Source: an uncultured Lachnospiraceae bacterium (GTDB lineage: Bacteria > Bacillota > Clostridia > Lachnospirales > Lachnospiraceae). From it: a stretch of DNA of 64,000 nucleotides. The first letter of the stretch is position 1; the number at the start of each line of letters is the position of its first letter. Shown here one piece after another: positions 9,312 through 17,004 of the stretch. The stretch covers positions 1 to 64,000 of the forward strand of contig CANQNN010000008.1 in the NCBI GenBank assembly GCA_947625205.1. The letters run 5' to 3'. The notes below the pieces were generated by a model. That model was not told the origin of the DNA. It ran no database searches and worked only from the letters and a program-made list of their open reading frames with translations. Both the position numbers and the translations under genes were made by a program.

Positions 9312-9402
9312 CAGGAGACATCCCCTTTCACGCCGGACAGACCCATGACAGTCGGCCTGCGATCCTTTTGTCTGACGGCGCATGCTTTTCTTCTCTTGAT
9401 AA

Positions 9403-9432
9403 GAAAGCACCTACATCGTAGGTGCTTTTACC
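9403..9432 (-). terminator. Rho-independent terminator after the HlyD-like gene
   Basis: AAGCACCTAC and GTAGGTGCTT form a perfect 10-bp stem with a three-base loop. Read leftward it is followed by TTTCTTATC. It separates the transporter genes (9495-12690) from the t6A cluster. Confidence 0.75.
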
Positions 9433-9494
9433 TTACTCTCTATTATACCGAAATTCGCAAGAAGTGCAAGAAAAAGAAACGAGGGCTGCACGCG

Positions 9495-10811
9495 CTATTC
9501 CTCCGACAGCCTGACGACATCCCCGTTTTTAAAATCCCTGGTGGAAGATGAAATGATGAGGCTCTCGCTGTCAAGCGCTGCATCTAGCGCCACGAAGCTG
9601 TCGTTTTTATCCACTATTCTTACAACGACCTGCTCGGCATAATATTCTTTTCCAAGAATCCCTTCCCGCTCTTTCACCACATATACAAAATTCCGGGCGT
9701 TTTCCTCCTGTACCGCAAGCGGCGTAACGCAACATGGCTGCCTTTCTCCGCTCTCGGTGCGGGTGAGCGTGCCGGTCTGTCCGGGCGTTCCCGTCCGCTC
9801 AGGCAGATCGACATACAGTTCATAACTGCCCGCGCCGGACGAATCCTCCGCCATGTAATTTACCGTTGCTTTTTCTTCTCTGCTGCCGTCCAACTCTAGT
9901 GATATTTCGTCATGTAAGCCGACATATTTTTTCTGGTCCCCGGTTATGACCGCCTTAAACCGGCAGGGCACAGAATCATCCGAAAGCAACATGACTGCCG
10001 AATCCGAAGTTCTCGCTCCCACGCTCACGCAGACAGCCGTTACCGTTCCTGTCCGTCCGGCTTTGATCTGTCCGCCCGCATCTTTGATCTTTTGAAAACG
10101 GGAGAGCTCCTCCTGCAGACCGGTTAATTCCAGACGGTCTATTTCCAGTGTGGCGTCCCCGCTTTCCGGCGCGGTAACGTCCTCCACTTTTCTTGCCGCC
10201 TCCTTAATAGCGTTATCTCTCTGCCATTTGGCGTCCGCCTCCGCATACGCCGCCCGCTGAAGCTCTTCCCGGAGTTCTTCTTCCGATGCCTCTTCGCTTC
10301 GCTCATTCATTTTGTTTTCGGCTTTATTTACCTCATCAAAGGCCCGCTCCACCATTGTATTTTCCCGTCTTGCGGTTTCATCATAATCTTCCCTGGCACG
10401 CTGTTCCTCCAGCGCCCTTTTCTGCCGTTCGATCTCCTCATTCTGCACATATGTGCTGATCTGAAGCTGCAGCTTGTCGATCTGCGCCTGTTTGCCGGTT
10501 ATGATATCGTCAAGGTCCTCCATATCGACCGTGAGGATCACATCGCCCTCCTGCACCAAATCTCCCGGCTGCACCATCAGCTTGTCGACCCGCAGACCGC
10601 TCAGCGTTGTGACCGGGATCTCATTGCCCGCGACTACGATCCCCTCGGCTTCCACGATATGCTCTATATATTTCTGCTGAACCGACTCCGTTGATACGAT
10701 GGGCAGCTGCGATGTGTAGATTCCCTTGGATATGACGGTGCACAGCCACATCAGGCCCAGAAATATACAAAATCCTGTCATTATTTTATGTTTTGCTTTT
10801 CTATCCAACAC
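9495..10811 (-). CDS. HlyD-type efflux adaptor (membrane-fusion) protein
   Basis: A 438-residue protein with an N-terminal membrane anchor (about residues 10-30), a first lipoyl-like half (about 55-110), a long acidic/basic coiled coil (about 100-240), a second lipoyl half and a C-terminal beta domain, the classic layout of adaptors for ABC or RND export. The start is GTG at 10811 with GGAGG upstream. Its neighbours are two importer-type sugar permeases rather than an exporter, which is unusual; an MFP may serve a transporter elsewhere. It is followed by a strong terminator. Confidence 0.8.
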   Translation of the reverse strand: MLDRKAKHKIMTGFCIFLGLMWLCTVISKGIYTSQLPIVSTESVQQKYIEHIVEAEGIVVAGNEIPVTTLSGLRVDKLMVQPGDLVQEGDVILTVDMEDLDDIITGKQAQIDKLQLQISTYVQNEEIERQKRALEEQRAREDYDETARRENTMVERAFDEVNKAENKMNERSEEASEEELREELQRAAYAEADAKWQRDNAIKEAARKVEDVTAPESGDATLEIDRLELTGLQEELSRFQKIKDAGGQIKAGRTGTVTAVCVSVGARTSDSAVMLLSDDSVPCRFKAVITGDQKKYVGLHDEISLELDGSREEKATVNYMAEDSSGAGSYELYVDLPERTGTPGQTGTLTRTESGERQPCCVTPLAVQEENARNFVYVVKEREGILGKEYYAEQVVVRIVDKNDSFVALDAALDSESLIISSSTRDFKNGDVVRLSEE

Positions 10812-10887
10812 CTGTTCCTCCGTATGGTCTTACTCCTCCGGTCCGGGCAGCGCCTCCGGATACCCTGTTATTCTCCAAATACTGCCG

Positions 10888-11799
10888 CTACTCCTTGAGA
10901 CCGGAAAAAACGATCCCCTGCTCCAGATAATCCTGTCCCCAGACAAAAACAAATACCGCCGGTATCAGGGTAATGACAGACGCGGCAAAAGCGTAGCCCG
11001 CCTGAGACCACGTGATCTGCGGCAGATACAGGGACAACGGCCACAGGGACTGGTCCGCCAGAAAGGAAAGCGGCTGCTCCATCATATTCCAGTACTCCAA
11101 AAAACCCAGCACAAACGCCGACAGCAGACCGCTCCTGCCAAGGGGAAGTCCGACAGAGCAGAAGATTTTCCACTCGCCTGCGCCATCCATCCTCGCCGCT
11201 TCCAACAGCTGCGGAGGAATACCGCGAAACCCGCCGTAAATTAAGAACACGGGAAAAGCGGAAAAAACCGCAGGCAGTATCACAGCGCCGTGCGTATTCA
11301 GAAGCGCCAGTCTGTCAAGCACCAGATAGGACGACAGCATCGTCACCTGGAAAGGCAGAAGCATCAGAACAACATAGAGCGTAAACAGCGCTTTGCCGTA
11401 TCTTACCTGATATGCCGCAAAAGCCCATGCCGCCGGAACGCTCACGAGCATCTGTCCCGCCAGTATACATACCTCCATTTTCACGGAATTCCAGAACAGA
11501 ACAAAAAACTGCGGCGTCATAAAAAGAAGTTTTCCGTAATTGGCAAACGTCGGATAGTCCGGCACGATCTTCCACGTGATATAATCCGTGCCGTCATAAA
11601 AGACCGTTTCCAGATACCGCCCCAGCTCCCCATTCCCCGCCACCGAGCCCGTCACCAGCAGAAGCAGAGGCAGCAGAACAAGCAGTGTGGGGAACAGCAG
11701 CGCCAATACCTGCAAAACCGTTCTGATGCTTCGCCCCATCCTTCTGCAGCGCCCTTCTGCGCGGGAACAATATTCAGCCAGTCTTTGTAAACCTCGCAT
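10888..11799 (-). CDS. Carbohydrate ABC transporter permease, MalG/LacG type
   Basis: A 303-residue inner-membrane permease with about six membrane segments and the EAA loop (EAARMDGAGEWKIF, about residues 198-212) that docks the ATPase. This is the second permease of a CUT1-type importer. ATG at 11799 has GGGAGGAGTG upstream and begins 3 bp after the partner permease stops, so the two are translationally linked. The substrate cannot be inferred: no binding protein, ATPase or glycosidase is encoded beside it. Confidence 0.88.
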   Translation of the reverse strand: MRGLQRLAEYCSRAEGRCRRMGRSIRTVLQVLALLFPTLLVLLPLLLLVTGSVAGNGELGRYLETVFYDGTDYITWKIVPDYPTFANYGKLLFMTPQFFVLFWNSVKMEVCILAGQMLVSVPAAWAFAAYQVRYGKALFTLYVVLMLLPFQVTMLSSYLVLDRLALLNTHGAVILPAVFSAFPVFLIYGGFRGIPPQLLEAARMDGAGEWKIFCSVGLPLGRSGLLSAFVLGFLEYWNMMEQPLSFLADQSLWPLSLYLPQITWSQAGYAFAASVITLIPAVFVFVWGQDYLEQGIVFSGLKE

Positions 11800-11802
11800 A
11801 CG

Positions 11803-12690
11803 TCACTCCTCCCGGCTATCCCACATGCGCTGCAGCAGCATGATGACAATAAACAGAAAAACGCCCACACAGACTGTCGCTGCCGCCATCTTGTCCAGCT
11901 CCAGATTGACAAACCAGTTGTTGAAAAGATGCTGCAGCAGATAGATATCCTGCTGCGGATAAGAACCCGCCACCAGATATGCCTCCCTGTAGATTTTGAA
12001 TGAATTCAGAAAAGAAAGGATCACGATGGTATACAGACACCCCTTCAGATTCGGAAAAACCACCCGCAAAAAGACCTGACGCTCCGATGCGCCGTCCACG
12101 CGCGCCGCCTCCCGCAATTCGTCAGGAATACCCAGGATCCCGGCAAGCCACAGCACTATCGTATAGCCCGTATTTTTCCAGATATAGCTGAAAACCAGAA
12201 CGGCAAACGCGGCGCTGCTGTTCAGATAATCATAATGTATCTCTCCCCACAGCCCCGTCCACGCGCCAAGCCGTGTCAGAAACAGATTTAAGAAGCCCTG
12301 CCTGTAAAACACAATTTTCCACACCATAACAATTGTTGCGGTAGGCATGGCAAGGGGAAACAGATACAGCGATTTGACCGTCCCCGCACTCTTAAGCCGG
12401 CTTAACGGCAGAGCGATCAAGAGACTGACCGCGACCAGAAGCGGAATACATACAAGCGTAAAGCGCACCGTATTCTTGACCGCCAGCAGAAAGGCCTGAT
12501 TGGTGAAAACCGTTCTGTAATTTGAAATGCCGGCGAAACGCCCGGCTGCTACCGTCCGAAAAGAACGTCCCACCACATCGAGAAAGGGAATCAGCACAAA
12601 GATCAGCACACCCGCCAGACTGGGGGCTGCAAACAGAAAGAAAGCCCGCGTGTCCCTGCGCCGTTTCACGCCTGCGTTACGCTTTTTCAT
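11803..12690 (-). CDS. Carbohydrate ABC transporter permease, MalF/LacF type
   Basis: A 295-residue permease with six predicted membrane segments and the EAA loop REAARVDGASERQVF (about residues 193-207). It pairs with the MalG-type gene directly after it. ATG at 12690 is selected from a GGAGAGG site and the typical charged KKRNAGVKRRR N-terminus; a longer in-frame start at 12753 would begin inside a hairpin. CUT1 importers normally also need a lipoprotein binding subunit; the gene upstream is RibU instead. Confidence 0.88.
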   Translation of the reverse strand: MKKRNAGVKRRRDTRAFFLFAAPSLAGVLIFVLIPFLDVVGRSFRTVAAGRFAGISNYRTVFTNQAFLLAVKNTVRFTLVCIPLLVAVSLLIALPLSRLKSAGTVKSLYLFPLAMPTATIVMVWKIVFYRQGFLNLFLTRLGAWTGLWGEIHYDYLNSSAAFAVLVFSYIWKNTGYTIVLWLAGILGIPDELREAARVDGASERQVFLRVVFPNLKGCLYTIVILSFLNSFKIYREAYLVAGSYPQQDIYLLQHLFNNWFVNLELDKMAAATVCVGVFLFIVIMLLQRMWDSREE

Positions 12691-12710
12691 CCATACCTCT
12701 CCTCCCGAAG

Positions 12711-12747
12711 CTGCCGCTTTACGGTCCTGGGACCGGCAAAGCGGCAG
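12711..12747 (-). terminator. Strong inverted repeat between ribU and the permease genes
   Basis: CTGCCGCTTT and AAAGCGGCAG pair, with an inner CGGTCC/GGACCG stem. There is no T stretch on either side, so it may be a weak terminator, a processing site or an attenuating structure ahead of the permease ribosome binding site at 12696-12705. Confidence 0.4.
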
Positions 12748-12816
12748 TCTCACAGATTCACTGTATTTCTGATAATTATCATAACAGGGCTTTCTCTAAA
12801 GAATCTCTAAAATGTT

Positions 12817-13593
12817 TTAAGATTCGGTTGTCGTTGTGTCAGCCGTATGCCTTTTGACCGGAAGCTGCGCGCTCTTGATGATCGGGCTTAAAGGCTTGTA
12901 GATCAACAGCGTTACTACGGACGCCGCCACGCTCTTGATGATATTCATCGGTGCGACCGCGAAACACACAAATGTCGTGATGCTGTCAATATTGCTGTTG
13001 ATCTCACTTCCCATCGCGAGAATCGACTCCATCGGCATCCCGAACAGCGCCGAAAAAGCGGGCAGAAGGTAAACGCCGTTAAACGCCGTACCGAACACCG
13101 TCATAAACACGCCGCCCGCCACGCAGGAGAGGACCGCCGTCTTTTTGGTCTTTTTAAACATGTAGATGACAGACGCCGGAAGTACCAGACTGCATCCGAT
13201 CACAAAATTGGCCAGGTCGCCCACAAAAGCCGTACTTGTGCCCTTGATAACAAGCTTCAACAGAACCTTGCAAAATTCGATCATCACACCCGCAACAGGT
13301 CCGAACGCAAACGCCCCGACAAGCGCCGGGATCTCGCTGAAATCCAGTTCATAGAACGAGGGCGCCAGAAAAGGGATCGGGAACTCAAACAAAAACAATA
13401 TCACTGCGATCGCGGAAAACAGACCGATCATCGCAACTTTTCTCGTGTTTAAGATGCGCTCCCTGACGCCGTCTCTCTTATGCACGTACTTTTCCGCCGC
13501 ATAAGCGGTCAGAAACAGTACCGCCGCCACAATGAGACACACCAGTACAAAAATTACATTGTCCTTGATACTTTGCCATAATCCGTTACTCAT
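12817..13593 (-). CDS. ribU: ECF transporter S component for riboflavin
   Basis: A 258-residue polytopic membrane protein. The substrate-binding part shows FPIPFLAPSFYELDFSEIP, the hallmark of RibU, followed by a Gly/Ala-rich segment and four more helices. It captures riboflavin for the shared EcfAA'T module, which is not encoded here. An FMN riboswitch with its own terminator precedes it, directly supporting the substrate. One extra membrane segment (about residues 8-30) precedes the usual six. ATG at 13593 is favoured because GGAGG lies 11 bp before it; ATG at 13611 is an alternative. Confidence 0.92.
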   Translation of the reverse strand: MSNGLWQSIKDNVIFVLVCLIVAAVLFLTAYAAEKYVHKRDGVRERILNTRKVAMIGLFSAIAVILFLFEFPIPFLAPSFYELDFSEIPALVGAFAFGPVAGVMIEFCKVLLKLVIKGTSTAFVGDLANFVIGCSLVLPASVIYMFKKTKKTAVLSCVAGGVFMTVFGTAFNGVYLLPAFSALFGMPMESILAMGSEINSNIDSITTFVCFAVAPMNIIKSVAASVVTLLIYKPLSPIIKSAQLPVKRHTADTTTTES

Positions 13594-13702
13594 TTTACTC
13601 TTTTCCTCCATTCCGAAGCGTCTTCCCATCAGGTGACGCTTCTGTCATAAATTTGTCGGAAAAAGTTCTCGAACCTTTGTCATGCAAGAATTTCCTGTAC
13701 AA

Positions 13703-13732
13703 CAAAAAAGCCCCGAAACATTATTTCGGGGC
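13703..13732 (-). terminator. Expression-platform terminator of the FMN riboswitch
   Basis: GCCCCGAAA and TTTCGGGGC (13710-13732) form a strong hairpin, followed leftward by seven T interrupted by none (complement of 13703-13709 is TTTTTTG-like). It lies between the FMN aptamer and ribU, so FMN binding should stop transcription. Confidence 0.85.
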
Positions 13733-13787
13733 ATTCACGCCAATGAAACAGACCTTCGCATAACAGGCGTGCGAATTTCTGCCATTT

Positions 13788-13958
13788 CTTCTCTCATCCA
13801 GACTTTACTGTCGGTTTTGGAATCTCACCAAATCAGCCGGAACAGCTGTCGGTTCGCACAAATGTCTGCATCCGGATATACCTGCTTATGCCTGTGCGGC
13901 CGAACTGTCACGGGTCGCGGACTATACCGCCGGTAGGGAATTGCACCCGACCCCGAAG
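13788..13958 (-). promoter_or_regulatory. FMN riboswitch (RFN element)
   Basis: On the complement, GGGTCGGGTGCAATTCCC at the 5' side, CCGGCGGT, a variable arm, GGTGAGATTCC, AAACCGACAGTAAAGTC and TGGATGAGAGAAG follow one another in the order of the RFN element. It stands directly upstream of a terminator and ribU. Confidence 0.95.
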
Positions 13959-14039
13959 AACTTTTTCTTAGATTATATTGCTATAGGAAGTATACACCAT
14001 GTACCGGCGCAGCACAAGAGGTAATTTTCGCCGGTTTCT

Positions 14040-16061
14040 CTACTGCGCCTTCATTGTACTGGAATGGAAGGTGATCGTATATTCCACTTCGTGGGGCGTG
14101 CTCATCGCCACCGTGTCCCCGATCACGGTAAGCTCCGTATCCAGCGCCGCCACAGGTATCTCGAACACCGAGTTTCCTTCCGTATTGACAGGCAGATATT
14201 TCTCACCGTCCACAATCATGTAATCGTAGTTGGCGCTGCTCCACTCCACCCGAGCCGTCATACTGCCATCCGTGACGATGACGGTCGCGGGGGACAGGAT
14301 CTTTGCCTTGCCGCTGCCGCCCCCAAAGGTAAGCTCCACGCTGTAGACGCTGCTTCCGTCAGCTTCTCCGGCATCTTTCTCCTGCCGCTCCGCCATCGGC
14401 TTCTGCGCACCCTCTTGCGGCAGCGGATCGGAAACTTTTACTTTGTGATCGTACCATGTTCCTTTCGTGCCGAGAATGGCCAGATCAAACTCCGTATCCA
14501 GCGCCGGAACCGGCACATCGAAACCGTACACCTCTTCCGTTGTACCGTCGGTATAGACCACCGTATCCGCAGTGGGTTGCAGCAGCGCCGCCCCTTCTTT
14601 CTCCGCGTCCGCAGCCAGACCCGGATAGAGATTGACGATATTTTTTGAACCGAGGGTGATATGGATCGTCATACCACTGTCCGCCACCGTCAGCGTTCCT
14701 CTGCCGTCATAAGCTTCATTCACCTTGAACATACCGCTGTCTGTGGTAAACGCCGCGCTGTAAACTCCCGCCGTCAGCCCACCGTCAGCAGCAGCCGTCC
14801 CGTCCGTCAGATCGCGCACAAGAGGCACAGCAGCAGCCGTGTGCGCCACATAGATATCCTGAATCTCCGGGATCGCACCTAAACCCGCGATCTGCGTCTC
14901 CACGCTGTCAAAGTGACCGCTCGCCCCGAACAGACTCGCCCAGGAGTCCGCCTCCTCACCGGCCATATCGTTGTTGGCGTGGTCGCCCGCCACCACCATC
15001 AGCGGACGGAGCACCACTTTTTTGTATCCGGCCTGCGATACCGCATCGATCACCGCCTCACAGGAAGTTTCCTCAGGCTCGCCCTCCACCGTGCCGATGA
15101 ATACATTGGCACAGCCTAAGTCGTTCATCTGCGTCTGCATCTGGCTGTAGGATACCTTAGCCGCGTGGGATGTGCCGTGCCCCATGAATACGAACGCCGT
15201 ACTGTCTTCCTGCGCATCTGACAGGCTTTTGTAACCGGCCTCCGCCACGGCAGCCTCCGTGATCGCCCGCGCTACTGCTTCCTTGTCCGCATTCACTGCC
15301 GCCGCATCCGCACCCACTTCACCTAACAGCGGCTCCGCGATCTTCACCGAACCGAACCGGTCCAAATGTGCCGCTAACGCATCCATCAGTTCATCATACT
15401 CCGCGCCGTGCATCAGATGTGTGGGCTGCACCACCAGGTTTTTCACGCCGTTTGCCGCCGCACGTTCCAGCGCCTGGTCCATATTGTCAATAAATTCGCC
15501 GTCCCTTGCCTGTATATGATTGATGATGATCTGCGCCGTGAAAGCCCTTCTGACAGACCAGTCAGGATTGGCTTTGGCGATGGCATCCTCGATACCCTTG
15601 ATATCACTGACACGGCTGTCATTAAAGGATGTGCCAAAGCTTACCACCAGGATCTCATTCTCCCCGATGCCGTCCTGGTTGCGCGGATCGTCCAGGGAGG
15701 CGTCACCCGTATCCCGGCCGAAATAATCCGGGTCGGCAAACTCACCGGACACCAACGCCTTCTGTGCGTCCGTCAGCGCGTCCCATGCTTCTTTCGCCCG
15801 GGCGCACTGCGCATCCGTCTCGTCCGTACGCTTCTGCACATAGATCGCATCGATCAGCGCCGCCACCTCGTCCGCGGCCTCCTGATCCGACACAGTATCC
15901 GCAGTCTCATCTTCCCCCGCACTTGCCGCGTCTTCTTCTGTCTGCGCTCCCGCCTCCTGCGTCTGCGCCGTCTGTGCCGCGCCGCTGCCGCCGCAGCCTG
16001 TGAAAAATGTGGCGCACGCCAGTGTTCCCGCCAGTATCATACCAATGCTTCTTTTTTTCAT
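14040..16061 (-). CDS. cbiK: Secreted CbiK-like sirohydrochlorin cobaltochelatase lipoprotein
   Basis: A 673-residue lipoprotein: signal sequence with lipobox TFFTGC (Cys 23), an acidic Ala/Glu/Thr linker to about residue 60, a helical region, and then a CbiK domain (about 135-420) with VVSFGTSFNDSR, the metal-site His in QPTHLMHG and FMGHGTSH. CbiK-type enzymes insert cobalt into sirohydrochlorin in anaerobic cobalamin synthesis. The C-terminus holds two related beta-rich repeats (about 430-555 and 570-670), each with a V-P-V-x-ALDTE core, looking like surface ligand-binding modules. A cobalamin riboswitch controls it. An exported chelatase is odd, so a role in metal or tetrapyrrole capture is possible. 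Confidence 0.85.
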   Translation of the reverse strand: MKKRSIGMILAGTLACATFFTGCGGSGAAQTAQTQEAGAQTEEDAASAGEDETADTVSDQEAADEVAALIDAIYVQKRTDETDAQCARAKEAWDALTDAQKALVSGEFADPDYFGRDTGDASLDDPRNQDGIGENEILVVSFGTSFNDSRVSDIKGIEDAIAKANPDWSVRRAFTAQIIINHIQARDGEFIDNMDQALERAAANGVKNLVVQPTHLMHGAEYDELMDALAAHLDRFGSVKIAEPLLGEVGADAAAVNADKEAVARAITEAAVAEAGYKSLSDAQEDSTAFVFMGHGTSHAAKVSYSQMQTQMNDLGCANVFIGTVEGEPEETSCEAVIDAVSQAGYKKVVLRPLMVVAGDHANNDMAGEEADSWASLFGASGHFDSVETQIAGLGAIPEIQDIYVAHTAAAVPLVRDLTDGTAAADGGLTAGVYSAAFTTDSGMFKVNEAYDGRGTLTVADSGMTIHITLGSKNIVNLYPGLAADAEKEGAALLQPTADTVVYTDGTTEEVYGFDVPVPALDTEFDLAILGTKGTWYDHKVKVSDPLPQEGAQKPMAERQEKDAGEADGSSVYSVELTFGGGSGKAKILSPATVIVTDGSMTARVEWSSANYDYMIVDGEKYLPVNTEGNSVFEIPVAALDTELTVIGDTVAMSTPHEVEYTITFHSSTMKAQ

Positions 16062-16083
16062 GATGTCCCTCCATAGTATGTAT

Positions 16084-16125
16084 AAAAAAAACCTCTGCCG
16101 CAGTTCTCACACCATCGCGGCAAAG
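16084..16125 (-). terminator. Terminator of the cobalamin riboswitch
   Basis: Read leftward, CCTTTGCCGC and GCGGCAGAGG pair around a 14-nt loop (16092-16125) and eight T follow (complement of 16084-16091). It ends just before the cbiK ribosome binding site, so it is the likely expression platform. Confidence 0.85.
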
Positions 16126-16234
16126 GATTCGCATACCAAAAAGAAACCTGCAGAAGAACCGACCGTACAGCGGTCTTTCCGCGGTTTTTATTCCCGTACA
16201 ACCAATGACTCGTGGCCTGAGACTGTCGTCTCCG

Positions 16235-16470
16235 TACCGGCCATCGGCAGGTTTCCTGACTTACAGATCATCATATACCGCCGCCTTCCCATGAAGTGAA
16301 GTAAATCCGCTTGGCGGATCAACTTCTGATTCCGTTACAAACCTGTTGCGCTTCACAGTGACCGTGTTTTCCACACAGACGGCACACTCCCTGCTTACAG
16401 TGACGAGTTCGTGCAGGACTTGCACCTGCTTCCCTTTTACCCGCTGTCACCGGACACTGCACGGGGCATT
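16235..16470 (-). promoter_or_regulatory. Cobalamin riboswitch
   Basis: On the complement, GGGAAGCAGGTGCAAGTCC, then TCACTGTAAGC, then the closing box AGTCAGGAAACCTGCC appear in the order of the cobalamin aptamer. The 5' limit is approximate. Together with the terminator at 16084-16125 it should reduce cbiK transcription when cobalamin is plentiful. The stretch 16471-16737 holds no gene that I can support. Confidence 0.9.
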
Positions 16471-16737
16471 GTCCTGACCCTCTTTGCTGTCCGTCCGGAT
16501 TCCATCGCACATCCCATCCGGCATTTCCGGCACAGCGGCACCGATCGCCTATTCAGTTGTCACGCCGCCGGCACGATGCACGCGCGCAAGACAAAACGTC
16601 AAAAGCGTCTGCCATACCGTGCGGCCACAGTTCCCATCATAGCACAGCCGGGCTGAGCCGTCAAGACAGAGCCGCCGTTGCGACAGGCGTAAAAAACCTC
16701 TCCCCGAACAGCTTCACGAAAGTGTCCGGCAGCGTTT

Positions 16738-17004
16738 TCAGTCCTGCCTGCGCGCCATCTGTATCACATCCCGAATATGCGCCATCACATGCTCATAGCC
16801 GTCCCCGCCGTGGGGAATGCCGCAGTTTGTACAGTCCTTGATTCCCTTATCGGTATAGCTGTAATTCCCACCGCAGCGGTCCCCCAGCGCATAGAGCGGG
16901 CAGTAGCAGAACAGACAGTTAAAATCCTCTGCGTTTACCGCTTTATGGCAGGGAAAATATTGACACGATCTGTTGCTGAAATATTTTGCGCTGTTTTCTT
17001 TCAT
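16738..17004 (-). CDS. Cysteine-rich small domain protein
   Basis: An 88-residue protein with eight or more Cys, including CLFCYCPLY, CGGNY and CTNCGIPH, and a Cys/His pattern matching the cysteine-rich small domain family (PF04071), which is often found near or fused to cobalamin-synthesis proteins. It probably binds metal. Its start overlaps the tex stop by 4 nt, so it is translated from the same transcript. Directly downstream on the same strand lies the cobalamin riboswitch and cbiK, which fits a link with cobalamin, though that remains inference. Confidence 0.75.
   Translation of the reverse strand: MKENSAKYFSNRSCQYFPCHKAVNAEDFNCLFCYCPLYALGDRCGGNYSYTDKGIKDCTNCGIPHGGDGYEHVMAHIRDVIQMARRQD

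Noticed and set aside
15408-16076. Rightward frame opposite the cbiK N-terminus, rich in Arg and Leu
   Set aside because: Typical antisense composition of an Ala/Asp/Glu-rich gene; no ribosome binding site that would support it.
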